This document shows positions 51,565 to 60,046 of a stretch of DNA of 64,000 nt, one piece after another. The stretch is from Arenimonas daejeonensis (GTDB lineage Bacteria > Pseudomonadota > Gammaproteobacteria > Xanthomonadales > Xanthomonadaceae). The DNA is taken from NCBI RefSeq assembly GCF_007993735.1, contig NZ_CP042453.1:2356001-2420000 (forward strand). The letters run 5' to 3'. The translations under genes were made by a program, and so were the position numbers. Under the pieces are notes generated by a model that saw nothing but the letters and a program-made list of their open reading frames with translations, did not search any database and was not told the DNA's origin. Within the stretch, counting starts at the first letter, position 1. Each line of letters starts with the position of its first letter.

Positions 51565-52460
51565 GCCAGCATCTGCTCCACCGGTAGCACCAGCAGGCCC
51601 GTGGCGCCGGCGCGTTTCATGTCCTCCAGGCGCTGCCAGGTCATGGCGCTGCGGCACAGGGCCTGCAACGCGACCTGGTCGTCCTGGCCCTCGATCGCCA
51701 TCACGGTCGGCGGTTCGGCGTCGGGCAGCAGCTTGAGCAGGCCCGGCACCGCCCCGCGCGAGGCCTGGAACAGCACCAGCTTGCTGGCGCGCACGCTCAG
51801 CACCGCATCGAGCCGGCGCAGCAGCATCGCCGCAAGATCGGTGCGCGCATCGCCGAAGGGCGCCGACGGCGCCACCAGCACCGCCTGGCTTTCGAACACC
51901 ACCGCGGTTTCCTTGAGCTGGTTGGCCAGCAAGGTGGCGCCGGTCGAGACCAGGTCGCAGATCGCCTCGGCCTTGCCCAGGCGCGGCGCGATCTCGACCG
52001 ACCCCGACAGCACCACCGGCTGCGCGTCCACGCCCTGCCCGCGCAGCCAGCGCGCCAGCAGCCGCGGATAGCTGGTGGCGATGCGCAGGCCGGCCAGGCG
52101 CTGCGGACCGGGCCAGTCCCAGTCGTTGGGCACGGCTATCGACAGCCGGCAGCGGCCGAAACCGAGTTCGCGGATGGCATGGAAGGCTTCGCCGCGGCCG
52201 TCGGCCAGGCGTTCGTCGGCCTGTTCCTCCAGCACGTTCTGGCCGACCACGCCCAGGTCGCAGGTGCCTTCGGCGATCAGGCCGGGAATGTCGTCGTCGC
52301 GCACCAGCAGCAGGTCGATCGGCAGGGATTCGCCATAACAGAACAGGCGGTCGCGGCTTTCCCGGAACACCAGCCCGGCCCGCGCGAGCAGGTCCCGGGC
52401 CGGGTCCGACAACCGGCCGGATTTCTGGATGGCAATGCGCAAACGGTCGTGCGTCCTCAT
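51561..52460 (-). CDS. hisG: ATP phosphoribosyltransferase, long form
   Basis: A 299-residue enzyme for the committed step. It begins [20 protein letters not shown], has [32 protein letters not shown] and the PRPP-loop-type motif [19 protein letters not shown]. Length and the C-terminal ACT-like part show the long, histidine-inhibited form, which needs no HisZ. It starts 30 bp after the TrpR-like repressor gene. The frame is intact. Confidence 0.93.
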   Translation of the reverse strand: MRTHDRLRIAIQKSGRLSDPARDLLARAGLVFRESRDRLFCYGESLPIDLLLVRDDDIPGLIAEGTCDLGVVGQNVLEEQADERLADGRGEAFHAIRELGFGRCRLSIAVPNDWDWPGPQRLAGLRIATSYPRLLARWLRGQGVDAQPVVLSGSVEIAPRLGKAEAICDLVSTGATLLANQLKETAVVFESQAVLVAPSAPFGDARTDLAAMLLRRLDAVLSVRASKLVLFQASRGAVPGLLKLLPDAEPPTVMAIEGQDDQVALQALCRSAMTWQRLEDMKRAGATGLLVLPVEQMLA

Positions 52461-52490
52461 GACGCTCTCCGGGTTCTCAAGCAGGTGGGG

Positions 52491-52814
52491 TCAGTGCGAA
52501 GCGTCGTGGGCGGATTCGCCCAGGCGCTCGACGGCGATGCGGTAGCCGCCCGCGCCCAGGTCCAGGCAACGGGCGACTCGGCCGATGGTGGTGACGCTGA
52601 CGCCGGTCAGGTCGTGGATCTCGCGGTAGGGCACGTCCGCCACCAGCAGCGGCACCACCCGCCAGCGGTCGGCCATGGCCTCCAACTCGGCGGGGGTACA
52701 CAGGTCTTCGAGGAATGCCCGCGCCTCGCCGGCCGAACGCAGGCTCAGCAGGGCCTCGATCAGGCCTTCCAGGGCGGGCGGGGTTTCGAGGTTGGCGGGG
52801 TCGCGTCGTTTCAT
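52491..52814 (-). CDS. TrpR-like/YerC-family repressor at the head of the his operon
   Basis: A 107-residue helical protein of the TrpR/YerC-YecD superfamily. The DNA-binding helix-turn-helix is YREIHDLTGVSVTTIGRVAR, preceded by LCTPAELEAMADRWRVVPLL, as in TrpR. First gene of the operon; a perfect 7+7 inverted repeat directly precedes its ATG and is a plausible autoregulatory site sensing histidine or a related ligand. ATG 52814 is chosen over 52850, since the operator overlaps the longer reading. The ligand is inferred, not shown. Confidence 0.82.
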   Translation of the reverse strand: MKRRDPANLETPPALEGLIEALLSLRSAGEARAFLEDLCTPAELEAMADRWRVVPLLVADVPYREIHDLTGVSVTTIGRVARCLDLGAGGYRIAVERLGESAHDASH

Positions 52815-52834
52815 CGCGCTAATGTAATAGCGCG
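52815..52834. promoter_or_regulatory. Inverted repeat before the his-operon repressor, candidate operator
   Basis: CGCGCTA, six bases, TAGCGCG is a perfect 7+7 palindrome ending one base before the start codon. On the minus strand TTGCAA (52850-52845), 15 bases and TATTAC form a possible promoter whose -10 lies in the palindrome, so the transcript may have little or no leader. Confidence 0.55.
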
Positions 52835-52919
52835 TTAGTACAAATTGCAAGCCTGACCGGGATCATGGCCTTGGCCCGTAGCCCCGCATACAGTGGACAC
52901 CCCCGGGGAGGGAAAGCAC

Positions 52920-54749
52920 TTGTCCATCAAGACAGCCTGGTTCGCACTGCTGGCCCTTTGGCTGGCCCTGGCCGCTTCCCCGGCCCGGGCGGCCGGACCG
53001 GCCGTGCTCGATACCGGCAACGAGGCGCTGCCGCTGGCGCCCTACCTGAGCATGAAATCCGACCCGGAGGGCCGGACCGACGCCGCGGCCATGTTCTCGC
53101 AGGCGGCGCAAGGCAACTTCAGTCCCCTGCCCGGTGACAGCACCGCGTTCGGCTTCACCCGGGGCGCCACCTGGTTCCATGGCCGGCTGTACAACCAGAA
53201 CAGCCGCGAACAGCGCTGGCTGCTGGTGCTGCACTACCCGTTGCTGGACAACGTGGACGTGTACCTGCGCTACCCCGATGGCCGGGTCGAACACATGGCC
53301 TCGGGCGACACCCTGCCCTTCAGCGCGCGCAGCATCCGCTACCGCCACCCCAACTTCTGGGTCGAACTGCCGCAGCGCACGGAAGTGGAGCTGCTGGTGC
53401 GCGTGGCCAGCCGCAGTTCACTGCAGGTGCCGCTGGCGGTGTACACCCCAGGGGCCTTCGCCGAACTCGAACGTGACTCGCAGTTCGGCATCGGCGTGTT
53501 CTACGGCGGCATCCTGGTCGCCCTGCTCTGCTACAACCTGGTGCTCTGGCTGTCGCTCAGGGACGCCAGCCACTTCTGGTACATGTGCCATGTCGCCGGC
53601 TTCGGCCTGGTGATGTTCTGCCTCAACGGACTGGCCTTCGAATACCTGTGGCCGAACTCGCCGTGGTGGGCCAACCAGGCCATCCCGGTGTCCATGGCGA
53701 TCTCGCAGATCGCCATGCACCAGTTCTGCCGCGTGTTCCTGGAGCTTGAAGACCGCCAGCCGCGCGCCGACAAGGTGTCGCAGGCACTGATCCTGTTCTT
53801 CGTGCTGATGGGCGTCGCGTCGTTCTTCGTCGAGTACCGCACCGTGGTGCGGCCGATGACCCTTGCGGTGTTCCCTGGCGCGCTGTTCATCCTGTACCTG
53901 GCCATCAACTCGATCCGGCTGGGCTACGCGCCGGCCCGCGTGTTCCTGCTGGCCTGGGCCTTCCTGCTGCTGGGCACGGCGCTGTACGCCTCGGTGTCGT
54001 TCGGCCTGCTGCCGAAGAATTTCTTCACCGAATACGGCATCCAGATCGGGTCGGCCATGGAGATCATCCTGCTGTCCTTCGCCCTGGCCTATCGCTATGC
54101 CCGCCTGCGCGGCGAGAACGAACGCCTGGTGCACGAACACAACGAACAGCTGGAACGCCACGTCGCCCGCCGCACCTCGGAACTGAGCACGGCGCTGGAA
54201 CAACTGGCCGAAGCCAACCAGCGCCTGCGCGAATCCAACCGCCGCGACGCGCTGACCGGGCTGTTCAACCGCAAGCACTTCCGCGAGGTGTTCGAACACC
54301 AGCTGCACCATGCCAACGAACACCGGCAGTCGCTGGGCGTACTGCTGATCGACCTCGACCATTTCAAGGACGTCAACGACACCCACGGCCACCTGGCCGG
54401 CGACGAATGCCTGCGCTGGCTGGGCCGCTGCCTGCACGACAGCCTGGTCGAACACGGGGCGCTGATGGCGCGCTTCGGCGGCGAGGAATTCGTGGCGGTG
54501 CTGCCCGACACCGAAGGCGAACGCCTGCTCAATGTCGCCGAGGTGCTGCGCCTGCGCATCTGCGGCGAACCGGTGCGTTATGCCGGCAACAGCATCACGC
54601 TCAGCGCCAGCATCGGTGTGTACGTGCTGCGACCGGGCAGTGGCATCGGGGTGGATGACGCGCTGCACCGGGCCGACGACGCGCTGTACGTGGCCAAGAG
54701 CCGCGGCCGCAACTGCGTACAGGCCGCGGAAGGCGTGATCCCGGACTGA
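52920..54749 (+). CDS. 7TM-DISM receptor diguanylate cyclase
   Basis: About 609 residues from TTG 52920, which has GGAGGG upstream and gives a clean signal peptide (MSIKTAWFALLALWLALAAS); a GTG at 52893 is in frame but adds a poor start. The periplasmic 7TMR-DISM extracellular domain (about residues 30-170) has TWFHGRLYNQNSREQRWLLV; seven hydrophobic helices follow (about 185-390), then a coiled coil and GGDEF domain with RFGGEEFVAVLPD and RRDALTGLFNRKHF. The active site is intact; no RxxD inhibitory site is evident before GGEEF. Makes c-di-GMP in response to an unknown extracytoplasmic ligand. Confidence 0.9.
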   Translation: MSIKTAWFALLALWLALAASPARAAGPAVLDTGNEALPLAPYLSMKSDPEGRTDAAAMFSQAAQGNFSPLPGDSTAFGFTRGATWFHGRLYNQNSREQRWLLVLHYPLLDNVDVYLRYPDGRVEHMASGDTLPFSARSIRYRHPNFWVELPQRTEVELLVRVASRSSLQVPLAVYTPGAFAELERDSQFGIGVFYGGILVALLCYNLVLWLSLRDASHFWYMCHVAGFGLVMFCLNGLAFEYLWPNSPWWANQAIPVSMAISQIAMHQFCRVFLELEDRQPRADKVSQALILFFVLMGVASFFVEYRTVVRPMTLAVFPGALFILYLAINSIRLGYAPARVFLLAWAFLLLGTALYASVSFGLLPKNFFTEYGIQIGSAMEIILLSFALAYRYARLRGENERLVHEHNEQLERHVARRTSELSTALEQLAEANQRLRESNRRDALTGLFNRKHFREVFEHQLHHANEHRQSLGVLLIDLDHFKDVNDTHGHLAGDECLRWLGRCLHDSLVEHGALMARFGGEEFVAVLPDTEGERLLNVAEVLRLRICGEPVRYAGNSITLSASIGVYVLRPGSGIGVDDALHRADDALYVAKSRGRNCVQAAEGVIPD

Positions 54750-54752
54750 GGC

Positions 54753-56651
54753 TCAGCCCCGCGTGCCGCGCGCGGCCGACAGCAGCCGGCCTTCCTGGAC
54801 CAGGCGCACCGCGGCGGCGACGTCGCCGTCCATCGCCCGGTCGCGACCCATGAAGGGAATGGCTTCGCGCAGGGCGCTCCAGGCGGCGCCGACGGCGACG
54901 CCCGGATGGAATTCCTCCGACTCGGCCAGTTCGCGGCGCAGGGCCTCGACCTCGGCCAGGAAACCGGCACGGTCGGCATGGCCTGCCGGCGGCGCGCCCT
55001 GCACCTTGCCGGCCAGCGCTTCGGCATCCGACCCACGGGCCAGGGCACGGGCGGCGTTGATCATGTCGCGACGGTAGTCGAGCGCCTGCGCGGCGGTGTA
55101 CAGCTCCAGCGCCAGTACATGGCCCAGGTCCTCGGTCATCTCGAGCACGTGGCGGCCTTCGTTGGCGCCCATCGAGACGTGGTCCTCGGCATTGGCGCTG
55201 GTCGGGATCGAATACACGCTGGCCGGGTGCGCGCGGCTGGCCAGGTCGTTCACCAGGGCGGCGGCGGTGTATTGCACGATCATGAAGCCGCTTTCGGTAC
55301 CGTCCTCGTTGCCAATCAGGAACGGCGGCAGGCCGTCGTTGGTGGCGGGGTCCACCAGCTTGTTGAGGCGGCGCTCCGAAATCGACGCCAGGGTCGGGAT
55401 CGCCGCCTTCAGGTAACTCAGCACCAGCGCCAGCGGCATGCCGTGGAAATGGCCGGCGGATACCACCATGTCCTCGACTTCCTTGGCACCTTCGAGTCCC
55501 GGGAACAGCAGCGGGTTGTCGGTGACGGCGTTGAGTTCGATGTCGATCACGCGCTTGGCCTGTTCCAGCGCGTCGCGCACGGCGCCGTGCACCTGCGGGA
55601 TGCAGCGCAGCGAATAGCTGTCCTGCGGCTGGTGCTTCTTGCCGCCGCGGAACGGCCGGAACCGCTGGTAGAACTTCTCGCGACCGTGGCGCTGGGTGAA
55701 CGGCACCCAGTCCCAGCCGATGTCGAAACCCAGCGCCTGCTGCGCCGGGTCCTGCCAGCTTTCCGGCTGCCACTGCCGGAAACGCGGCACCAGGTGGTAG
55801 GCGATGTCGGACAGGGTCGAACCCTGCAGCAGCTCGCGCAGGTGCCCGGCCACGTGCACCTGGCCCGGATGCGGGCGCAGGGCGTGCACATGCGGCGCGA
55901 ATGCGCCCAGGCGACCGGCGAAGGCGTCGAGCGTCATCGCGGCGGCGAGGTCGGCGGTGTCGCACAGCTCTTCCAGGCGTTCGATCGCCAGCACGGCGGT
56001 GGCCAGCATCTGCGCGGTGCCGTTGTTCAGGGCCAGGCCTTCCTTGTGCGACAGCTTCACCGGCGACAGGCCGGCGCGTTTGAGCGCCTCGGCGCCGGGC
56101 AGGCGTTCACCGTCGAAAAAGGCTTCGCCGCCGCCCAGCAGCACGATGGCCAGGTGCGACAGCGGGGCCAGGTCGCCGCTGGCGCCGACCGAACCCTTGC
56201 GCGGCACCACCGGCACCACGCCGGCGTTGAGCAGGGCGACCAGCGCCTCCAGCACCGCGGGACGGATGCCGGAGTGGCCCATCATCAGGGTGTTGATGCG
56301 GATCGCCAGCATCGCCCGCACGACCGAAGGCGGGAACGGTTCGCCCACGCACACGGCATGGGTGACGATCAGGTTGTGCTGCAGCTCCTCGAGCACGCTG
56401 TCGCCCGACTTCGAGGCGCCGGGCAGGCCCTCGCGCAGCCGGTGCGCGCCGAGCAGCTTGTCGGCATTGCTGCCGAAGCCGGTGGAGACGCCATAAATGG
56501 GCTCCTGCCTGCGTACCTGCTCGGCCAGGAAGTCGGCGGCGCGCTGCACGGCCTGCATCTGCTGCGGGTCCAGGCTGACCGGTGCGCCATGGGCGATTTC
56601 GGCGACTTGCGCGCGGTTGAGGCTGCGGCCGTCGAGGCGGATCGGTTTCAT
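54753..56651 (-). CDS. HAL/PAL/TAL-family ammonia-lyase, unusually long
   Basis: A 632-residue protein against about 510 for HutH. MIO-forming triad GSVGASGDLAPLSH; the N-terminal YGVSTGFGSNAD and substrate-pocket VTHAVCVGE (His retained; HutH usually has S-H); QDSYSLRCIPQVHGA and ELNAVTDNPLLFPG complete the core. Compared with HutH, about 65 extra residues lie between HVAGHLRELLQGS and QDSYSLRC, and the C-terminus is extended. It is either a histidine ammonia-lyase or an aromatic amino acid lyase; substrate cannot be decided. It lies 1 bp from the hisS stop and is probably co-transcribed with it. The frame is intact. Confidence 0.82.
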   Translation of the reverse strand: MKPIRLDGRSLNRAQVAEIAHGAPVSLDPQQMQAVQRAADFLAEQVRRQEPIYGVSTGFGSNADKLLGAHRLREGLPGASKSGDSVLEELQHNLIVTHAVCVGEPFPPSVVRAMLAIRINTLMMGHSGIRPAVLEALVALLNAGVVPVVPRKGSVGASGDLAPLSHLAIVLLGGGEAFFDGERLPGAEALKRAGLSPVKLSHKEGLALNNGTAQMLATAVLAIERLEELCDTADLAAAMTLDAFAGRLGAFAPHVHALRPHPGQVHVAGHLRELLQGSTLSDIAYHLVPRFRQWQPESWQDPAQQALGFDIGWDWVPFTQRHGREKFYQRFRPFRGGKKHQPQDSYSLRCIPQVHGAVRDALEQAKRVIDIELNAVTDNPLLFPGLEGAKEVEDMVVSAGHFHGMPLALVLSYLKAAIPTLASISERRLNKLVDPATNDGLPPFLIGNEDGTESGFMIVQYTAAALVNDLASRAHPASVYSIPTSANAEDHVSMGANEGRHVLEMTEDLGHVLALELYTAAQALDYRRDMINAARALARGSDAEALAGKVQGAPPAGHADRAGFLAEVEALRRELAESEEFHPGVAVGAAWSALREAIPFMGRDRAMDGDVAAAVRLVQEGRLLSAARGTRG

Positions 56652-56652
56652 C

Positions 56653-58026
56653 TCAACGGGCTCCCATCGCGCGCTGTTGCTCCAGCTCCACTTTCAGGGC
56701 GGCGGCGAGTTCCTCGCGCCCCACTTCGAATTGTTCCTGCGACTTCAGGTCCTTGACCTTGACCACGTCGCGCGTGGCCTCGTCGTCGCCGTACAGCACC
56801 ACGAAGCGGATGCCGGCACGGTCGGCGTACTGGAACTGCTTGGCCAGCTTCTTCGCCTCCAGCTGCACTTCGGCATTGATGCCGCCGGCGCGCAGTCGCC
56901 GGGCGATGTCCAGCGAGTCGGAAAGACGGGCCTCGTCCATCAGGCCCACCATCACCTCGACCGAACTTTCGGCGGTGGAAATGATGCCGGCCTCGCGCAG
57001 CTGCCAGAACAGGCGGGTGGCGCCGATCGAGATGCCGACGCCCGGCAGCTTCGACTTGGTGTAGCTGCTGGCCAGGTTCTCGTAACGGCCGCCCGAGCAG
57101 ACCGAGCCGATCTGCGGGTGGTCGTTGAGCGTGGTCTCGTAGACCGTGCCGGTGTAGTAGTCCAGGCCACGGGCGATCGAGAAGTTGAGCGCGTAGTTGG
57201 CTTCGGGCACGCCGTGGGCCTTGAGCAGCTCCAGGACTTCGCGCAGTTCGGCGACGCCTTCGTTGAGGATTCCGCTTCCCTGCCCCAGCGCGACGAGTTT
57301 CGCCAGCGCATCGGCATGCGAGGTCGATCGCACCTGCACGAAGGCCAGGATGCGGTCGGCGACGTCATCGGACAGGCCGAAGTCTCCGCCCACCAGTGTC
57401 GCGCGCACGGCTACGGCGCCGCGCTTGTCGATCTTGTCGATCTCGCGCAGCACCAGCGCCTGGCGCTCGCCCTCGGCGATGCCCAGGCCCTCGAAGAAGC
57501 CGCGCAGCAGCTTGCGGTTGTTGAGCTGGATGGTGAACGGGCCGACACCCAGTTCGGTGAACACGGCGTGGATCACCGCCGGCATCTCGGCGTCGTGGCG
57601 CACGCTGAGCGTGTCCTTGCCGATCACGTCGATATCGCACTGGTAGAACTCGCGGAAACGGCCGCGCTGGGCGCGTTCGCCGCGGTAAACGCGCTGGATC
57701 TGGTAACGCCGGAACGGGAAGGCCAGGTCGTGCTCGTGCTCGGCGACGTAGCGCGCCAGCGGCACGGTCAGGTCGAACCGCAGCGCCAGTTCCGGCTGGC
57801 CACCCTGTTCCAGTGAACCCGTGGACTGCACGAAATACACCTGCCGTTCGGTCTCGCCGCCGGTCTTGGTCAGCAGGACCTCGGACAGTTCGAACACCGG
57901 CGTTTCCACCGGCAGGAAACCGAAGCGCTCGTAGTTGCGGCGGATCACGTCCAGCATGCGCTGGAAGGCAATCTGGTCACGGGGCAGCAGCTCCATGACA
58001 CCGGGCGGGGTGCGGGGCTTGATCAA
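56653..58026 (-). CDS. hisS: Histidyl-tRNA synthetase
   Basis: A 457-residue class II synthetase. Motif 1 region [18 protein letters not shown]; the motif 2 arginine is in [20 protein letters not shown]; the histidine-specific [18 protein letters not shown] is present; motif 3 has [15 protein letters not shown]. The C-terminal anticodon-binding domain carries [18 protein letters not shown]. The frame is intact. It directly precedes the ammonia-lyase gene. Confidence 0.93.
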   Translation of the reverse strand: MIKPRTPPGVMELLPRDQIAFQRMLDVIRRNYERFGFLPVETPVFELSEVLLTKTGGETERQVYFVQSTGSLEQGGQPELALRFDLTVPLARYVAEHEHDLAFPFRRYQIQRVYRGERAQRGRFREFYQCDIDVIGKDTLSVRHDAEMPAVIHAVFTELGVGPFTIQLNNRKLLRGFFEGLGIAEGERQALVLREIDKIDKRGAVAVRATLVGGDFGLSDDVADRILAFVQVRSTSHADALAKLVALGQGSGILNEGVAELREVLELLKAHGVPEANYALNFSIARGLDYYTGTVYETTLNDHPQIGSVCSGGRYENLASSYTKSKLPGVGISIGATRLFWQLREAGIISTAESSVEVMVGLMDEARLSDSLDIARRLRAGGINAEVQLEAKKLAKQFQYADRAGIRFVVLYGDDEATRDVVKVKDLKSQEQFEVGREELAAALKVELEQQRAMGAR

Positions 58027-58107
58027 GGTGGACTCTCCATCGGACGGCGCATTCTAGCGGCTGGGCCCGCCCGGGGCCGCTCCGGCCGGGCCGGGGGCTC
58101 TCCGGGC

Positions 58108-58136
58108 TTGCCGATACCGCGCCGGATCACTAGAAT
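58108..58136 (+). promoter_or_regulatory. Promoter of tRNA-Pro
   Basis: TTGCCG, exactly 17 bases, TAGAAT: four of six and five of six consensus matches, placed 17 bases before the tRNA 5' end. Confidence 0.7.
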
Positions 58137-58153
58137 AGCCGGCTCGAATCCCT

Positions 58154-58230
58154 CGGGGTGTAGCTCAGCCTGGTAGAGCGCTACGTTCGGGACGTAGAAG
58201 TCGCAGGTTCAAATCCTGTCTCCCCGACCA
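58154..58230 (+). tRNA. proK: tRNA-Pro (anticodon CGG)
   Basis: Cloverleaf by eye: acceptor CGGGGTG with CTCCCCG plus encoded ACCA; anticodon arm CTACG-TTCGGGA-CGTAG, anticodon CGG; T arm GCAGG-TTCAAAT-CCTGT. C1-G72 is typical of bacterial tRNA-Pro. Pair 6-67 is T-T, a mismatch (usually C-G or T-A), otherwise regular. Confidence 0.93.
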
Positions 58231-58246
58231 ATTCGACGATTTCCGG

Positions 58247-58270
58247 AAGGCCGCCCCAGGGCGGCCTTTT
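58247..58270 (+). terminator. Intrinsic terminator after tRNA-Pro
   Basis: AAGGCCGCC(C) and (G)GGCGGCCTT form a 9-10 bp stem followed by TT; it starts 17 bases beyond the tRNA 3' end. Confidence 0.75.
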
Positions 58271-58281
58271 GCGTTCCTGGC

Positions 58282-59933
58282 CTACTCGATCCGCGCGATC
58301 AGGGCCTCGAAACGTGGATGGCCGTGCAGCGGGTCGAGGTCGCTGTCGTGTTTCATCCAGGCCAGGTCGCCCCAGCCCAGCTCCACCGCCCGTTCCAGCA
58401 GGCCGATGGCCCGCTCGTGGTCGCCTGGATCGCGCAGAAGCAGGCGATGTTGTAGAGCACCACCGGTTCGTTCTGGTCCTGGCGCAGGGCCTGTTCGGCC
58501 AGGGCGATGGCGCGCTCGTGCTCGCCGACCCGGTAGAGGTTCTGGGCGCCCAGGTACAGGGCCCGGGTGTCGTGCGGGTTCAGGCTGACGTGGCGCTCGA
58601 CCGTGCCCAGCGCGCTGAGCCGGACCTTCATCTCTTCCTGCTTGCGGCCCAGCGACGCCAGGGTCTGGGCCAGGAACAGCGGCACCTGGTAGTCGGCCGG
58701 ATTGACCTCGGCCGCCTTGCTGTAGAGCCGCGCCGCCTTCTCGTGGTCGCCGCGCGAGGAACAGGCCAGGCCGTAGTAGTGCCAGGCGTCGAACAGGTTC
58801 GGGTTGAGGCTGATCGCAGTCTCGAACTCCTCTTCGGCCTGGTCGTACTTTTCGCTGATCACCAGGGCCAGCCCGCGCGAGGCATGGGCTTCGGCCGAGC
58901 CCGGGTCCAGGGCCACCGCCTGTTCGCTGGCGCGGTTGGCGCGTTCGACGTTTTCCCGGCTGGCCTCGACGTAGCGGTACAGGTGCGAACAGGCGTCGGC
59001 GATGCCGGCATAGGCCAGCGCGTATTTCGAATCCACCGCGATCGCCTTCTGGAACATGCGGATCGCGTGTTCGTAGTCGCGCCGCGCCATCGAATACATG
59101 TAGCCGCGACCACGCAGGTAGTAGTCGTAGGCGACCGGGTCGGAGGTGGCCACCGACACGATTGAACGGCGCTCCTGCGGCGTCAGTGTCACCTGCAGGG
59201 CCTTGACGATGCTGTGGGCGATGTCGTCCTGGATGGCGAACACGTCCTTGAGCTCGCGGTCGTAGGTCTCCGACCAGAGATGGGAATCCGTGCCCGCCTC
59301 GATCAGCTGCGCGGTGATGCGCACCCGGTCGCCGGCCCGGCGCACGCTGCCCTCGAGCACGATGCCGACGCCCAGCTCGCGCGCCACGGTCGGGATGCTG
59401 GCTTCCTTGCCCTTGAACAGGAAGGACGAGGTGCGCGAGGCGACCTTGAGCTTGGGCAGTTTGGTCAGCAGGTTGAGGATCTCTTCCGAGATGCCGTCGC
59501 TGAAGTATTCGTTCTCGGCCTCGCCGCTCATGTTGACGAAGGGCAGCACGGCGATGGTGCGGCGGCCCTGGTCGTCGAGTCCCGAATCGGGCGTGGCCGG
59601 GGCGGCTGCCGGTTTCGATTCCGCCGGTGTCGCCGCAGGCAGCGCAACGGGCTCCGGTTCGGCGGCAGGCAGCGGCGCGGTGCGCACCACCCCATCCTCG
59701 CCGGCATCGAACATCCAGCCCATGGTCACCGCGATCGGGAAACCGAGCACGACCAGCACGATCACCAGGGTCACGCTCCAGTGCGGCAACTGCAGGGCGG
59801 GCAGCACGGTGTCCGCGACCTGGATCACCGCCCAGCCGGCCAGGGCATAGACGACGGCGACACGGATCACCCGGCGCCGCTTGAGCTCGGCGAACAGGCG
59901 TTGCATGCGCGATCCGTCGTGCGGCCCGGCCAT
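58282..59933 (-). CDS. TolB-like/FlgO domain TPR membrane protein (frameshifted near 58432)
   Basis: About 550 residues. The N-terminal MQRLFAELKRRRVIRVAVVY with two hydrophobic segments (about 27-45 and 53-80) gives the membrane anchor often seen in proteins annotated as adenylate-cyclase-like TPR regulators. The next ~130 residues, IAVLPFVNMSGEAENEYFSD and SRTSSFLFKGK, are the TolB N-terminal-like (FlgO) domain; then come about seven TPR units such as AGIADACSHLYRYVEASREN. One base is missing near 58432 in a CCTGG context; the repaired end is GDHERAIGLLERAVELGWGD. No cyclase domain is present; the function is unknown. Confidence 0.82.
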
Positions 59934-60046
59934 GGCATCCCCTAGTGCTCCGCGCATGGTGGACCCGTCCGATACCCGCGGCAAGCCGCCGCGACCGGCA
60001 TGTCCCGCGTCGGGCCGACCCGGCTACACTCGGCCCGACGTCGACC

